A stretch of 64,000 nt of DNA, from assembly GCA_023512835.1 (NCBI GenBank), contig CM042092.1, positions 55,021,097-55,085,096 on the forward strand, read 5' to 3'. The stretch comes from Taxillus chinensis (taxonomy: Eukaryota > Streptophyta > Magnoliopsida > Santalales > Loranthaceae). The notes under the pieces were generated by a model. That model was not told where the DNA came from, searched no databases, and worked only from the letters and a program-made list of their open reading frames with translations. Position numbers and translations under genes: made by a program. Positions 1-11,779 of the stretch are shown in pieces (the first letter of the stretch is position 1; every line of letters begins with the position of its first letter).

Positions 1-258
1 TCGCTTATTCTGCCAGGTCAACCATGTTGACCCTTGCCATACCGACCAAGGCTGCATCAACTAGCCTACACATGAAATTCTAACTCAGCTCCCTCCAAAA
101 TAATTTGGCTTCTGGGGTGCTTCCCCAGAATCCCCGCAAAGGGCGAGATCCCCGCCGAGGCGCTGCACCCTCAAACTGCCGTTAACCATTTGGACAAGAG
201 TCCTTGCCCGAACGCACAACTTACTAACTCCTGACATCCCAAAACACGGGTCATTACA
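1..258 (-). repeat. Diverged end of a Tekay-type LTR
   Basis: The last ~45 bases, ending with the motif CACGGGTCATTACA at 258, match the terminal bases of the Tekay-type LTRs at 4,215 and 11,504 in this window. The rest of the stretch is too different for me to align by eye. It is best read as the outer end of a related LTR cut by the window edge. No coding region is seen. Confidence 0.45.
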
Positions 259-780
259 GTCGTAGTTGAGAGAAATTGATAAAAAGGATTTAAACGTGAT
301 AGAGAGAGGGAGGATATATTTTGGGCTGAACTATGAGAGAGATTTTTGTTTTGAGTGAGAGAACCCGTGCAAGAGAGGTGTAAGAGGAGTTTTTTTTTTT
401 TTTTTTGGTTTTTTGGAAAGGGAACTCGTAGGGAGAGAGAGAGAATATGGGAAGGAGATTTTTTTTTTTGTTTTTTTGTTTTTTTTATTTTGGGAAAAGG
501 AGAGAGTTGGGTGAAAATCTGGGTGTTCTTCTCTGGGCGTAAGCTTGTGCAAAGGGAAAGAGCTTGGGCCTAATCCTCTCCTTTTTCGCATGGATATGTC
601 TTGCTTTTAAAGAGGTTGACCGCACCCCATTAATTGCTGCATTTAATGCTATATTATTAATGCTAGCATATTTTATTTTAGATTCCATCTGATATTGGGT
701 GGACTGACGACGTATGATTGCCCTTTTAGTTTTATATAAGCACATGTGACTGAATGGCATTGAAAAGCATCTGCACAGCT
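259..780. other. Unassigned GA-rich and T-rich stretch
   Basis: This interval has purine-rich GAGAGA tracts, two T-runs (about 390-410 and 460-490) and a TATATAAG-like motif near 733-740. The short ORFs here are low-complexity and do not resemble proteins. It may be the U3/R part of an unrecognised LTR, but I cannot show a partner copy. Confidence 0.3.
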
Positions 781-969
781 AATACAAATATATCCCGTGA
801 ATAAATAGTTAGCGAGCCCTTGGATAGGCCAATTAGCGAAAGTCAAAGGTTGGTAGGGTCAAAGGTCAGTGGAGGCTCGGATCCGGATCAATGGAAGGCT
901 ATTCCAGATGATTGGAGCTTATTCCAGATGATTATAAGGCTCAAATCTTTACTCTGTATTAGTGGAGGC

Positions 970-1237
970 TTAGTCTGAATCAATGGAAGGCTCGGATCCT
1001 TACTCCGTGTGAGTGGAAGCTTAGTCCGGATCAATGGAAGGCTCAGATTCTTACTCCGTGTCAGTGGAAGCTTAGTCTGGATCAATGGAAAGCTCGGATC
1101 CTTACTCCGTGTCAGTGAAAGCTTAGTCCGGATCAATGAAGGCTCTGATCCTTACTCCATGTCAGTGGAAGCTTAGTCCGAATCAATGGAAGGCTCGGAT
1201 CCTTACTCCGTGTCAGTGGAAGCTTAGTCCAGACTAG
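970..1237. repeat. 51-bp tandem repeat array
   Basis: Five consecutive units of about 51 bp (starts near 970, 1,021, 1,072, 1,123 and 1,173; the fourth is one base shorter) plus a partial sixth. Each unit carries GGATCCTTACTCCGTGTCAG and TTAGTCCGGATC or close variants. The TTACTCCGTGTCAGTGG core also occurs in the Copia LTRs here (for example minus-strand reading near 41,320 and plus strand near 21,675). The array therefore looks like a local expansion of an LTR segment. The block at 869-969 holds more degenerate relatives. Confidence 0.8.
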
Positions 1238-1403
1238 TGATGTCCCAGATTTGACCCCGATGCTTTGGATTTGACACCCCCCTCCCGTTTTTTTCAACTC
1301 ACCCTTTTACCCCCACCCAAAATGCTAAAATGGACGAACTTTGGCGGATTGTTTGGGAAGCTCCGTATTCACCTAGATAGTCATTTTTGGAGAATTTCGC
1401 ATT
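1238..1403. other. Short unassigned spacer
   Basis: C-rich sequence with no ORF, repeat or RNA structure that I can identify. It separates the 51-bp array from the LTR-like fragment that begins at 1,404. Confidence 0.3.
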
Positions 1404-2161
1404 GTCACGCCCCCGAATTCTAGGGAATCTGGAACCGAGTACATGGCTTCCCCTTGCCCGCACCCGAAAGGTTAAGGGGTTGGTGACTAGCACCAATAGA
1501 GACTGCACCGCGGGTGCTGTCTCAAATATGCAACCTTGTACAGTCATACATCAGGGGTAATCCTGTACTTTCCCATATATCATCATGCATACAATAAGTC
1601 AAACAGTCATACAGACATCACATCACAAATAGTATGCAAATACAAGTCCACAGACCTATGTTCGAGATATAATACAAACAATACAGAATACAACACTGTA
1701 TCATACATCAGTAGTGGGCACGTCCTCCTGGAAGAAAGTCCTCCACTAGTCCCGGGTCACACATGAAAATGGTAAACAACAAGTAGGGGATGAGCGACCA
1801 GCTAAGTAGGTGACCCCAAAACTCCATATCATGCAAACATACAAGTCTATGCTACATGCTCTGTGTACTCGTGCACAGTGTAGTGTGCACAATCATCAGG
1901 ACTCAACCTGCAAACAAACATCAGGACCTAGCCTGCCCACACAGGACAGCCTGTCCACGATCCACCACGGGATCCCAGCTCAGGGCACTCAGCCCTAGCT
2001 CCACAAGCTCAACGGCTCACTTAGGCCTTAGCCTATCCACAACGCAATATGCTCAGCCACAGTCGCCACAAAGGCCTGCAATTGGTGCATATGCCTGTCA
2101 CGTCAACCACATAGCACCATCAGTGCATCACGGTGAGAACCCAACAAGTCATGGAACCCAA
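1404..2161 (-). repeat. Fragment of a second Gypsy LTR family, interrupted at 2,161
   Basis: It begins TGTCACGCCCCCGAATTC, resembling the TGTCACGTCCCGGATTTCC start of the Tekay-type LTRs. Near 1,785 it has a block like their 'GGGGTGAGCAACCACAGCTC' block. It stops where the solo LTR inserted, and the CCCAA at 2,157-2,161 is repeated at 12,988-12,992. The continuation should therefore lie to the right of 12,992. I infer a minus-sense LTR of a related but distinct family. No terminal end was found on the right. Confidence 0.5.
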
Positions 2162-3576
2162 TGTAATGACCCGTGTTTTGGGGTGTGAGGAGTTAGTCAC
2201 AGTTTTGCCTTTTGAGTGGGTTTTTGGGAGTTTCCTTCCCACACACTTTAGGTAAAACACCTTGTATGTTGATTGGCAAGTTTGGGGTAAGAGATAAGCC
2301 CAAGAGGCAACCTTTTGGAGGTGCACGTGACAATGCACGTGATATGGGGATGCCACATGCAAGGGGATTTTTGTATGCCTGTCACGTCCCGGATTTCCAA
2401 CCCGAGGAAACCGATTCGTGACTCCCCTTTTACCCACGCGGTGGATAAGAGGGTAGGATACAACTTTCCCACACAGGACAACATACACCTTCACCAGATA
2501 TATTCAGAAAGACAAAATCATATATTTAATAAATTCAAACCACTTGCCTTTATTATGTTTCAAACCTCATTACAATATCTCCTCACTGGGGTTACAAGGC
2601 CTCAACGGGATTACATAACACAAATAACATAAAACAAAGCCACAAAACAGAACTGTCTCCCACTTTGGTGTTCCCACCTAACGCCTGTAGGTTCCTGCAA
2701 GAAAACACACCACAGTAGGAGGGGTGAGCAACCACAGCTCAGTAGGGATCATGTCTCCCAACCCATCCCATGCTCCTACCATCTACATGAAGAGGTGCAC
2801 AGGTGCGGTGTCGTGGAAATTATATCCTAAACAGGTCATAATCAATAATATACACCACAAGTCACAAAACAAGTACAACCATTGCCACAGCCACAAAGGC
2901 TCCTCAGTCAGTCCCGGACAGTAACTCAGCCTCTCAGGCTCCTCAATTAGTCTCACTGACATTAACTCAGCCTCTCAGGCTCCTCAGGTACACAAGCATT
3001 GCCTCAGCCTCTCAGGCTTCTTAGGCTCCACAGACATTGCCTCAGCCTCTCAGGTTTCTTAGGCTCCAGTCAGTCTCACTGACATAACACCAAACACTTA
3101 ACATACATCTCAGCCATTCAAACCTAACATCAAACACTTAACATGTATATCCACACTGGCATAACATCAAACACTTAGCATACATATCCTCACGGGCATA
3201 ACATCAAACACTTAGCATACGTATCCTCACGGGAAATAACATCAAACACTTTTCAGGCATAACCACACTGGCATAACATCAATCGCATAACATGCATGGC
3301 CTCACAGGCATAATATTAAACACATAATGCGCCTGGCCTCACAGGCATAATATCGAAAACATATACGCCACTGAAGGCCAACATCCATATAGGAGATCAC
3401 ACCTATATGGATTTACATATAATATATTTAGATTACAAATTGCCTACCACAAGGCCATAACCTTGGGATAGGTCCAAGGAAGAACAAAACCCCTACCTTG
3501 CAAGTGTCCTTCTGCTCCTACCTCCACGCTAGACACCGTCCACCCACACGAACCACCACGACAACGATCCGGAGGT

Positions 3577-3579
<3 letters not shown>

Positions 3580-3651
<72 letters not shown>
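3580..3651. repeat. (TC)n microsatellite inside the LTR
   Basis: About 35 TC dinucleotides without interruption. In sense direction it is a GA run about 60 bp downstream of the LTR TATA box, so it would lie in the transcript leader. The same position has a short TC run in the 5' LTR (about 10,925-10,939) and an (AG)n run in the solo LTR (about 11,856-11,902). It creates false Arg-Glu and Ser-Leu repeat ORFs. Confidence 0.97.
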
Positions 3652-3653
<2 letters not shown>

Positions 3654-3917
3654 GGCGGCTGCGACGGCAAAAGAAACCAAAAGAACCTTAAACCTAAGCC
3701 TGAACCCCTTTATATAGACACCACAACATCAAAATGACGTAGTTTTGATTAAGTGAAACCCAGCACCAAACGACGTAGTTTTGATCGCACAAGCTACAAC
3801 CTTTCCGCATCCATACAAGACAAAATACTCATAATTCCAACATGGTCCTTTGGGAAAAGATGATTAGAATAACAAAACCAAGGTGACGGTACAAAAATAT
3901 GGTTGCACGCCATAATG

Positions 3918-3941
3918 CACGTCATATCCCCATATGACGTG
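3918..3941. promoter_or_regulatory. Perfect inverted repeat in LTR U3
   Basis: CACGTCATAT and ATATGACGTG form a 10-bp perfect inverted repeat around CCCC. The arms contain the ACGT core bound by plant bZIP factors (known family property; binding here is inference). The 5' LTR has the same structure near 11,207-11,230 with one mismatch. Confidence 0.7.
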
Positions 3942-4016
3942 TAGCTCCAAATGATGTGAAATTCTACTCCAAGCTTCCTTGCATCATGTAGAAGGCAGGC
4001 ATACAATAATATCCTT

Positions 4017-4044
4017 GCACGTCATAATGCCCCATATGACGTGC
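4017..4044. promoter_or_regulatory. Second inverted repeat in LTR U3
   Basis: GCACGTCATA and TATGACGTGC form a 10-bp perfect inverted repeat with an 8-nt loop, about 75 bp from the first one. The same hairpin is present in the 5' LTR at about 11,307-11,334. It could form a cruciform or be a paired binding site. Confidence 0.7.
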
Positions 4045-4216
4045 ACTCTATTTCTGCCTCCCTAGTCTGCCCTCTTTCGTCAAAAGTTCCCTATTTGGTA
4101 AATAAAATGATTTGACTGAAGTCCATGAGTAGAAGTTCCCCAAAAACTAGAAAATTGCCACTTAAAAGGCAAAACTGTGACTAACTCCACACATCTCAAA
4201 ACACGGGTCATTATAT

Positions 4217-4229
4217 CCTCTCCCCCTTA
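4217..4229 (-). promoter_or_regulatory. Polypurine tract of the Tekay-type element
   Basis: The minus strand reads AAGGGGGAGAGG immediately before the 3' LTR, the expected plus-strand priming site. Its position one or two bases from the LTR boundary supports the LTR end called at 4,215. Confidence 0.85.
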
Positions 4230-4551
4230 AGTCTTTTCGTCCCCGAAAAGAAATATGCAAGGAAAAACAAACACAAGCTACCTATTTGCAAAACGGCAAG
4301 CCACAACACCCAAATGGGTCATACTCCGCACACAGCACAAAACAGGACATACGTCTGCAAACTCAACAAAACACCACCACAATCCATAATCACATACATC
4401 ACAACGCATATAACACATACCCGCATGTCACAAATACACAACTCAGAACACATCTCAAATATAAATACACATGTCTAAAAGACAATACAAATACCCCAAA
4501 TCATAAACAACCAATTACAAGAAAGCACATCACTACAGCCGCCTCCCACCG
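4230..4551 (-). other. 3' untranslated region of the Tekay-type element
   Basis: AC-rich sequence between the end of the pol frame and the polypurine tract. The only ORF is low-complexity on the opposite strand. Nothing else is recognised. Confidence 0.6.
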
Positions 4552-7500
4552 TTAAGATTCTTCATCCTCGAATAACTCTGGGTGCTGCACACGCATTACG
4601 GACTCACGTTCCCATGTCTCCTCCTCAATGCCACTTTCTGCCACAGCACGCGAACCAAAGGAATAGCACGACCATGCAAAAGTTTCTCCCGCCGATCTAG
4701 GATACGGATAGGGGCCTCAACAATGGACATGTCATCCTCAATGTCCAATGTCCCCTAATCGAGCACAAGAGTAGGGTTAGGATGATACTTCCGCAACTGG
4801 GACACATGGAACACATTGTGCACCCGACTCAATTGCGGTGGCAATGCTAACTGGTAAGCTACTGGCCCCACACGAGCTATAACCTCAAAAGGACTAATGA
4901 ATCGCGGAGATAGCTTGGAACCTCGGCCAAACCGTCGATGTCCACGACGTGGAGAAACACGGAGAAATACATGATCTCCCACGGAAAACTCCAAAGGTCG
5001 CCGCCGCTGATCCGCATAGGATTTCTGCCGACTCTGAGCTGATAGCAACCGCTGACGAATAAACTTAACCTTCTCGATAGCCTCTTGAACCAACTGTGGT
5101 CCCAAGAGGGCTACCTCTCCTACCTCGGTCCAACACAAAGGTGTTCAACACGGCCTGCCATACAACGCCTCAAAAGGAGCCATCCCAATGGATGCTTGAT
5201 AACTGTTGTTGTAGGCAAACTCCACCAAAGGAAGATGAGTTGCCCACGAACCCTCAAAATCTAGCACACAGGCCCACAACATGTCCTCCAATGTCTGGTT
5301 CGTCCTCTCTGTTTGCCCGTCAGTCTCCGGGTGAAAGGCTGTATTTAAGTTAAGTTTTGTCCCCATCGCCTCCTGCAAGCCCGCCCATAAACGGGAAGTG
5401 AACCGCAAGTCTCGGTCAGACACAATCGATAATGGTACTCCATGCAGTCTCACAACCTCATTCACATATAGCTGGCTCAATGCCCCAATGGAGTCCCGCT
5501 CTCAAACGGCAAGAAAATGGGCCGATTTCGTTAGCCAATCCACAATCACCCATATCATGTCTTTCCTCCCAGTGGTGGGTGGAAGACCCGTCACAAAGTC
5601 CATCGCTATGTGGTCCCACTTCCACTCCGCGATCGGTAATGGTTGCAACATACCTGCTGGCCGTTGGTGCTCAGCCTTCACCTGCTGACACGTGAGGCAC
5701 CGCGAAACAAAAGCAACAACATCACGTTTCATCCCAGGCCACCAAAAATGTCCCCGAAGTGCATAGTACATCTTCATACTCCCAGGATGCACAACAACTT
5801 GAGACTGATAAAACTCCCTCATCACCTCATCTCTGAGAGAAGAAGCTACTACTAGCCGCCCTTGAAAAGACAACTCATGCTCAGGACCCTCTGTCCAATC
5901 CTCAGACAGCTCACTAGCCTCAATACGGGCACGAAGAACTTCACACTCAATATCCCCCAATTGTCCCTCCCGGACTCACTGGTACAGGTCAGGCACAACA
6001 ATAATAGGACTCAGGACTATCCCACCATCACGAGCAATAGGCTGCAATTGCAACATCGTTAACTGCTCCATCAGCTTCCACTCTCTCACGGCCACCTCAG
6101 CCTTCCCCTTCCTACTCAACGCGTCAGCCACTACATTGCCCTTGCCCGGGGTATAGGCAAGAGTAAAGTTGAAAGTCAGCAAGTACTTCACTCATCTCCT
6201 CTGCCTCAAATTCAAGTCCTTCTGAGTAAAGATGTACTGAAGACTCTTGTGATCTGAGAACACCACGAACTTTTCTCCCAAGAGATAATGCTGCCAACTC
6301 TTCAGGGCAAAAATAACAGCCGCCAACTCGAGATCATGAGTAGGGTAATTCTGCTCATGAGGTTTTAGCTGCCTCGACCCATAAGATATCACATTCTGCT
6401 CCTGCGTAAGCACACACCCCAAACCAACCCTGGACGCATCACAATACACTTCATATGGGATATTCTCCCTGGGTAATCTCAACACAGGTGTAGTGGTCAA
6501 ATGGGTTTTGAGAGTCTCAAATGTCTGCTGACACTTGTCAGTCCACTCAAACTTCACTCCCTTCCGAGTCAACGCTGTCATAGGAGCTGCCAAACGGGAG
6601 AATCCCTCCACAAACCGATGATAATACCCTGCCATACCAAGAAAACTACGAATCTCAAAAACATTGGTTGGCCTCTCGCACGATGCCACAGCCTCAATCT
6701 TGGCTGGGTCCACTCTAACTCCCTCAGCTGACACTACATGGCCAAGAAAGTGAACCTCCTGCATCCAAAACTCACATTTGCTAAACTTAGCAAACAACTG
6801 CTGGTCCCTCAAGGTTTGCAACACGGTTGCCAAGTGCTCCACATACTCCCTCTCAGTCTTGGAATACACCAAGATATCGTCTATAAATACCACAACAAAG
6901 GAATCCAAATATGGAGCAAAGACCTGGTTTATCAAATGCATGAACACTGCTGGTGCATTAGTGAGCCCGAAAGGCATCACTACCCACTCATAGTGCCCAT
7001 ACCTGCACCGAAAAGCCGTCTTAGGGATGTCCTCCTCCCTAACCCTTAACTGGTGATACCCCGATCGTAGATTTATCTTGGAAAACCATCGAGCCCCACT
7101 CAACTTGTCGAACAGGTCATCTATTCGAGGCAACGGATACTTGTTCTTCACAGTCACCAAATTCAGCTTCCTGTAATCTATGCAGAGGCAAAGCATACCA
7201 TCTGCCTTCTTTGCAAAGCGCACCGGAGCACCCCAGGGTGAGGTACTTGGTCTGATATACCCCTGGTTCACCAACTCCTTTATTTGCCTCTGGAGCTCCC
7301 TCAACTCAGCTGGTCCCAAATGATAAGCCACTTGGGAAATCAGACTAGTACCCGGTACCAACTCAATAGTAAACTCCACACTTCTCTTAGGTGGTAAACT
7401 CCTCAACTCTTCAAGAAAGACATCCTGAAATTGATCAACAACAGCTAGCCACACCCTCTTTCCCCTCTTTCCCTCCTCAGCAAAGGTTAGGGCTGCCAAC

Positions 7501-8132
7501 CTGTGGGTAATGGCACCCCACTGGTCCATTATTAGCCCAGCTCGACTCGCCTCACAATCCCACTCCCCCTGCAGGGTGCAAGAAGTCCCTGCAGGTGTCA
7601 TAAAGGATACACGCCGCCGATAACAATCTATCTTGGCCTGGAAAGCCATAAGCCAATCCATACCCAAGATCAGATCAAATGTACACATGGGCATCACGTA
7701 CAAATCAAAACTAAGCTCCACATCCCCTATAGTTAACACACATTCACGACATATACGCCGCACCTCAATCATACCTCCCACCGGAGACTCAACAACTAGG
7801 GGTCTCGCTGCCTCAACACAAACTAACCCCAAGCCATCAATTACAAGCTTAGCAACAAAAGAACACGATGGACCCATATCGAAAAGAACAGAAGCAAGCG
7901 TACGAGAGATCAGAAGGGTACCTCTAACCATCGAAGGTCCTGCTCCACCCTCAGCCGGTGGAGGTGGTAACTCAATCTCCTCCTGGTATGACACATCCAG
8001 CGCAAACACCCTCCCTTGGCCCGTGCCACTGGTCGGCTCACTCACTGGACGTTTCCCGCCATGGTTGCCTCCAACTTCAGTCTGCTGACGCTCTGGCCTT
8101 CCCTGAGGTCGGGTCTGGCTATATCCTGCCTA
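4552..8132 (-). pseudogene. pol: Decayed pol of the Tekay-type element (PR-RT-RNaseH-IN-chromodomain)
   Basis: The longest open part (8,045-6,192, 617 codons) contains: a protease site VLFDMGPS (residues 53-60; usual D-T-G reads D-M-G); reverse transcriptase with YRKLN near 291-295, MPFGLTNAP near 357-365 and catalytic FIDD at 387-390; and RNase H with D536, E573 and D598. The same frame continues through integrase: a zinc region ending CLTCQQVK, then MDFVTGLP, SDRDLRFTS and the QTERTNQ region for the D-D-E core, and a C-terminal domain with VHNVFHVSQLRKY. A chromodomain-like tail follows. In-frame stops lie at 8,130, 6,192, 5,976, 5,502, 5,145 and 4,755, and a frameshift near 4,640 breaks the chromodomain. 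The first zinc-binding histidine region reads FYQSQ and seems altered. A protein from this copy is very unlikely. Confidence 0.93.
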
Positions 8133-9338
8133 GCTAGCCTGCCACTGACGGGCTGGCCTCTCCGCTGGAGCGTGGAAACTAGCATCACTCCTCATGCTGG
8201 ATGCCAAGCCTCCAGCTCCCCTGTTGCCACTCCTGCAAACCCGGCTCAAGTGGCCCTCTCGTCCACAGCTGTTGCACCGCCAATCCTTCTTGGGACATTC
8301 CCTCTTGAAATGACCTTGCCCCCACAGCAAAGACAACCGCTGGGGAGACCTCCTGCTGAACCTCCCTGCCTACTACCGCCAAAGGTGAACCTCCCTGGGT
8401 TCACAGATGGTAGACCCCGGCTGCGAAAAGAACTACTATCTCTCTCCTTAGTCTTGGGCCTCTTGGACCCAGAATCACATTTAGACCCACCTTGCAACTA
8501 GCAACCCTGATGGACCTGCCTCCCATCATCCAGCTCCCTCTCAGCTATACGTGCTGTCTCAACAACCTCAGCATAGGTCCTCAAACGCAGAATCGCCACC
8601 CTTTGCCTAAGAGCTGGCCTGAGACCCAAGGTGAACTTGTGGGCCTTCAGGTCCTCGTTCGCCACAGCCTCGAGGGCAAACCTACTCAGGCTCCAAAACT
8701 CCGGCTCATACTCGGGCACCGTCTTTGATCCTTGCTTTAGGCTGCCAAATTCTTCCCTTTTCTGCCATCTCAAGGACTCAGGGAAGAACTCATCGTGGAA
8801 GAGCTGCAAAAAATCCTCCCACGGCATGCACTGCACCGCACGGCTTCCCGCGACACTCTGCCACCACTCCAGAGCATTCCCCTCCAGCTGCCGAATGGCC
8901 AACCTCACCTTATCCTCCTCCCGGGGTAGGAGGAGGGAAAACACATGCTCGATTTGCCTCAACCAATGCTTAGCCACCACGGGTTCATCTTCTCCTTTGA
9001 ACCTTGGAGGTTGTTCCTTTCGGAACCTCATCACCATATCATCCTCCGCACGAATTGGTACGCCACCTAGCGAACTCTCACGCTCACGAGGTAACTCCCT
9101 GGATGGTGGTGGTGGTGGTGGCACCACCTGCTGTGCTGCCATCTCACGGCGCACTTCCTCCCGAACCTCTTGCCGGATGCCCTCCTTCAGCTCTCGGACT
9201 TCCAGTCAGATGCTCTCTCGCAGCTGTGCCAACAACAGCGCATGTCCTCCAGCGGACTGCCCCGCACCTGGACCCTCATGGGCAGATGACTCATCAGCCA
9301 CTGCCCCGGACGCACGTGTTACTCTCCTTGGGTGGCAT
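8133..9338 (-). pseudogene. gag: Decayed gag of the Tekay-type element
   Basis: The open part 9,154-8,498 (218 codons) resembles a plant Gypsy gag (retrotransposon capsid) domain, with the WLRQIEHVF and LEWWQSV stretches. A likely original ATG is at 9,338-9,336, followed by a frameshift near 9,320 and a TGA at 9,208-9,206. A TAG at 8,500-8,498 ends the main ORF, and the same frame continues. Two CCHC zinc knuckles follow: the first is broken by a one-base shift near 8,320 (CLCCG, then QGHFKREC in the next frame); the second, CNSCGREGHLSRVC, is intact at about 8,250-8,290. The knuckle frame runs on into pol, so gag and pol seem to have been one frame, as is usual in this clade. Confidence 0.88.
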
Positions 9339-9742
9339 TCTTACTATATGAAGTGAGTAAGACAATCATCAAAACGTATTCAAAATCTATCGCGTGCTAC
9401 TCCCTCTACCCCTTTTTATCAATTCTACTATCACATGACATCACACACATACATTGCATCAATCCACATTGTACACAGCACAATCCACATTGTAGTCAGG
9501 CATTCCAAGAATATTTAGAGTTGCACAGTTCACACATAATCACATTATTCACATTTTCACACATAACAACAAATGCAACTAGTGCTCTAATGCCAATGTA
9601 TGCAAATCCTACCTCAGTTCTGGACTACCCAAGTACACCTTAGAGGCTCAAAGAGGACCGTGTTGATCAGGCACGTCCCTGCAGGTTCCTCCAAAGGACT
9701 CAAGACAACCAGATCACCCACTACCCTAGGCCAACTAGACCA
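9339..9742 (-). other. 5' leader of the Tekay-type element
   Basis: Sequence between the PBS and the putative gag start. It is AC-rich on the plus strand and contains repeated CACATT-type words. No ORF that looks like a protein is present. Confidence 0.6.
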
Positions 9743-9755
9743 TGCTCTAATACCA
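9743..9755 (-). promoter_or_regulatory. Primer binding site (initiator Met-tRNA type)
   Basis: The minus strand reads TGGTATTAGAGCA three bases inside the 5' LTR. It differs by one base from TGGTATCAGAGC, the usual complement of the 3' end of plant initiator Met-tRNA. It fixes the 5' LTR boundary at 9,759. Confidence 0.9.
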
Positions 9756-9758
9756 TAT

Positions 9759-11504
9759 TGTCACGTCCCGGATTTCCAACCCGAGGAAATCGGTTCGTGA
9801 CTCCCCCTTTACCCACGCGGTGAATAAGGGGGTAGGATACAACTTTCCTACACAGGACAATATACACCTTCACCAGATATATTCAGAAAGACAAAATCAT
9901 ATATTTAATAAATTCAAACCACATGCCTTTATTATGTTTCAAACCTCATTACAATATCTCCCCACTGGGGTTACAAGGCCTCAACGGGATTACATAACAC
10001 AAATAACATAAAACAAAGCCACAAAACAGAACTGTCTCCCACCTTGGTGTTCCCACCTAACGCCTGTAGGTTCCTGCAAGAAAACACACCACAGTAGGAG
10101 GGGTGAGCAACCACAGCTCAGTAGGGATCATATCTTCCCAACCCATCCCATGCTCCTACCATCTACATGAAAAGGTGCACAGGTGCGGTATCGTGGAAAT
10201 TACATCCTAAATAGGTCATAATCAATAATATACACCACAAGTCACAAAACAAGTACAACCATTGCCACAGCCACAAAGGCTCCTTAGTCAGTCCGAGACA
10301 GTAACTCAGCCTCTCAGGATCCGTAGTCAGTCTCACTGACATTAACTCAGCCTCTCAGGCTCCTCAGGTACACAAGCATTACCTCAGCCTCTCAGGCTTC
10401 TTAGGCTCCACAAACATTGCCTCAGCCTCTCAGGTTTCTTAGGCTCCAGTCAGTCTCACTGACATAACACCAAACACTTAACATACATCTAAGCCATTCA
10501 AACCTAACATCAAACACTTAACATGCATATCCACACTGGCATAACATTAAACACTTAGCATTCGTATCCTCATGGGCATAACATCAAACATTTTTCAGGC
10601 ATAATCACACTGGTATAACATCAATCGCATAACATGCATGGCCTCACATGCATAATATCAAACACATAATACGCCTGACCTCACAGGCATAATATCAAAC
10701 ACATACACGCCACTGAAGGCTAACATCCATATAGGAGATTACACCTATATGGATTTACATATAATATATTCAGATTACAAATCGCCTACCACAAAGCCAT
10801 AACCTTGGGATAGGTCCAAGGAGGAACAGAACCCCTACCTTACAAGTGTCCTTCTGCTCCTGCCTCCACGCTAGACACCGTCCACCCACCCAAATCACTA
10901 CAGCAACGATCTGGAGGTTCCCTCCCTCTCTCTCTCTCTGTGGCGGCTGCGACGACAAAAGAAACCAAAAGAACCCTAAACCTAAGCTTGAACCCCTTTA
11001 TATAGACACCACAACATCAAAATGACATAGTTTTGATTAAGTGAAACCCAGCATCAAAACGACGTAGTTTTGATCGCACAAGCTACAACCTTTCTGCATC
11101 CATACAAGACAAAATACTCATAATTCCAACATGGTCCTTTGGGAAAAGATAATTAGAATAACAAAACTAAGGTGATGGTACAAAAATATGGCTGCACGCC
11201 ATAATGCACGTCATATCCCCATATGGCGTGCAACTCCAAATGCTGTGAAATTCTACCCCAAGCTTCCTTGCATCATGTAGAAGGCATGCATACAATAATA
11301 TCCTTACACGTCATAATGCCCCATATGACGTGCACTCTATTTCTGCCTCCCTAGGCTTCCCTCTTTCGTCAAAAGTTCCCTATTTGGTAAATAAAATGAT
11401 TTGGCTGAAGTCCATGAGTAGAAGTTCACCAAAGACTAGAAAATTACCACTTAAAAGGCAAAACGGTAACTAACTCCACACATCTCAAAACACGGGTCAT
11501 TACA
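9759..11504 (-). repeat. 5' LTR of the Tekay-type element
   Basis: It starts TGTCACGTCCCGG and ends CGGGTCATTACA on the plus strand. TATATAAA is at 11,004-10,997 on the minus strand. The R/leader TC run is short here (about 10,925-10,939). The same ACGT-centred palindromes and hairpins as in the 3' LTR are present. Point differences from the 3' LTR are scattered along its length. Confidence 0.95.
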
Positions 11505-11719
11505 ATGCCTGCCTTCTACATGATGCAAGGAAGCTTGGGGTAGAATTTCACAGCATTTGGAGCTGCACGTCATATGGGGATATGACGTGCATTATGGCGT
11601 GCAACCATATTTTTGCACCATCACCTTGGTTTTGTTATTCTAGTATTTTTTTCCCAAAGGACCATGTTTGAATTATGGATATTTTGGCATGTATGGATGC
11701 GGAAAGGTTATAGTGTGTT

Positions 11720-11779
11720 ATCAAAACTACGTCGTTTTGATGTTGGGGTTCACTTAATCAAAACTACGTCATTTTGATT
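11720..11779 (+). promoter_or_regulatory. Pair of ACGT-centred palindromes before the LTR TATA box
   Basis: In the solo LTR two near-palindromes (11,720-11,741 and 11,758-11,779) each have ATCAAAA and TTTTGAT arms around an ACGT core. They lie just upstream of the TATATAAAG at 11,790. The first is almost perfect. The pair is conserved in all three copies of this LTR. A bZIP-type control site is the natural guess, but binding is not shown. Confidence 0.6.

Larger units (their letters stand above)
2380..4215 (-). repeat. 3' LTR of the Tekay-type element
   Basis: This LTR runs from TGTCACGTCCCGG to ...CGGGTCATTATA on the plus strand (terminal CA changed to TA). It is about 90 bp longer than its partner, largely because of a (TC)35 run at 3,580-3,651. 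On the minus strand the TATA box TATATAAA is at 3,716-3,709. U3 carries paired ACGT-centred palindromes (3,728-3,749 and about 3,768-3,785) and two perfect inverted repeats (3,918-3,941 and 4,017-4,044). Confidence 0.95.
2380..11504 (-). mobile_element. Full-length Ty3/Gypsy chromovirus (Tekay/Del type)
   Basis: Two long direct repeats (2,380-4,215 and 9,759-11,504) flank a minus-strand gag-pol region. The 5-bp ATGCC is found on both sides (2,375-2,379 and 11,505-11,509). Pol order is protease, reverse transcriptase, RNase H, integrase, so it is Gypsy. The C-terminus has the integrase GPY/F-like region, the HNVFHVSQLRKY stretch and a decayed chromodomain (ILDRREKLL, IPLVRVLW), which together point to the Tekay/Del clade. 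It is inserted inside a solo LTR of its own family in opposite orientation. All coding regions carry stops, so it could not move by itself today. Confidence 0.95.

Noticed and set aside
888..1136. Minus-strand ORF with repeated TRSKDPSLPLIQTKL
   Set aside because: It reads through the 51-bp tandem array; no start context or homology, and the repeat explains it.
3444..3680. Minus-strand ORF with long Arg-Glu repeats and plus-strand Ser-Leu repeats
   Set aside because: Both are translations of the (TC)n microsatellite in the LTR.
8631..9356. Plus-strand ORF of 241 codons
   Set aside because: It is the antisense of the Tekay gag, which has clear gag and knuckle signatures on the minus strand.
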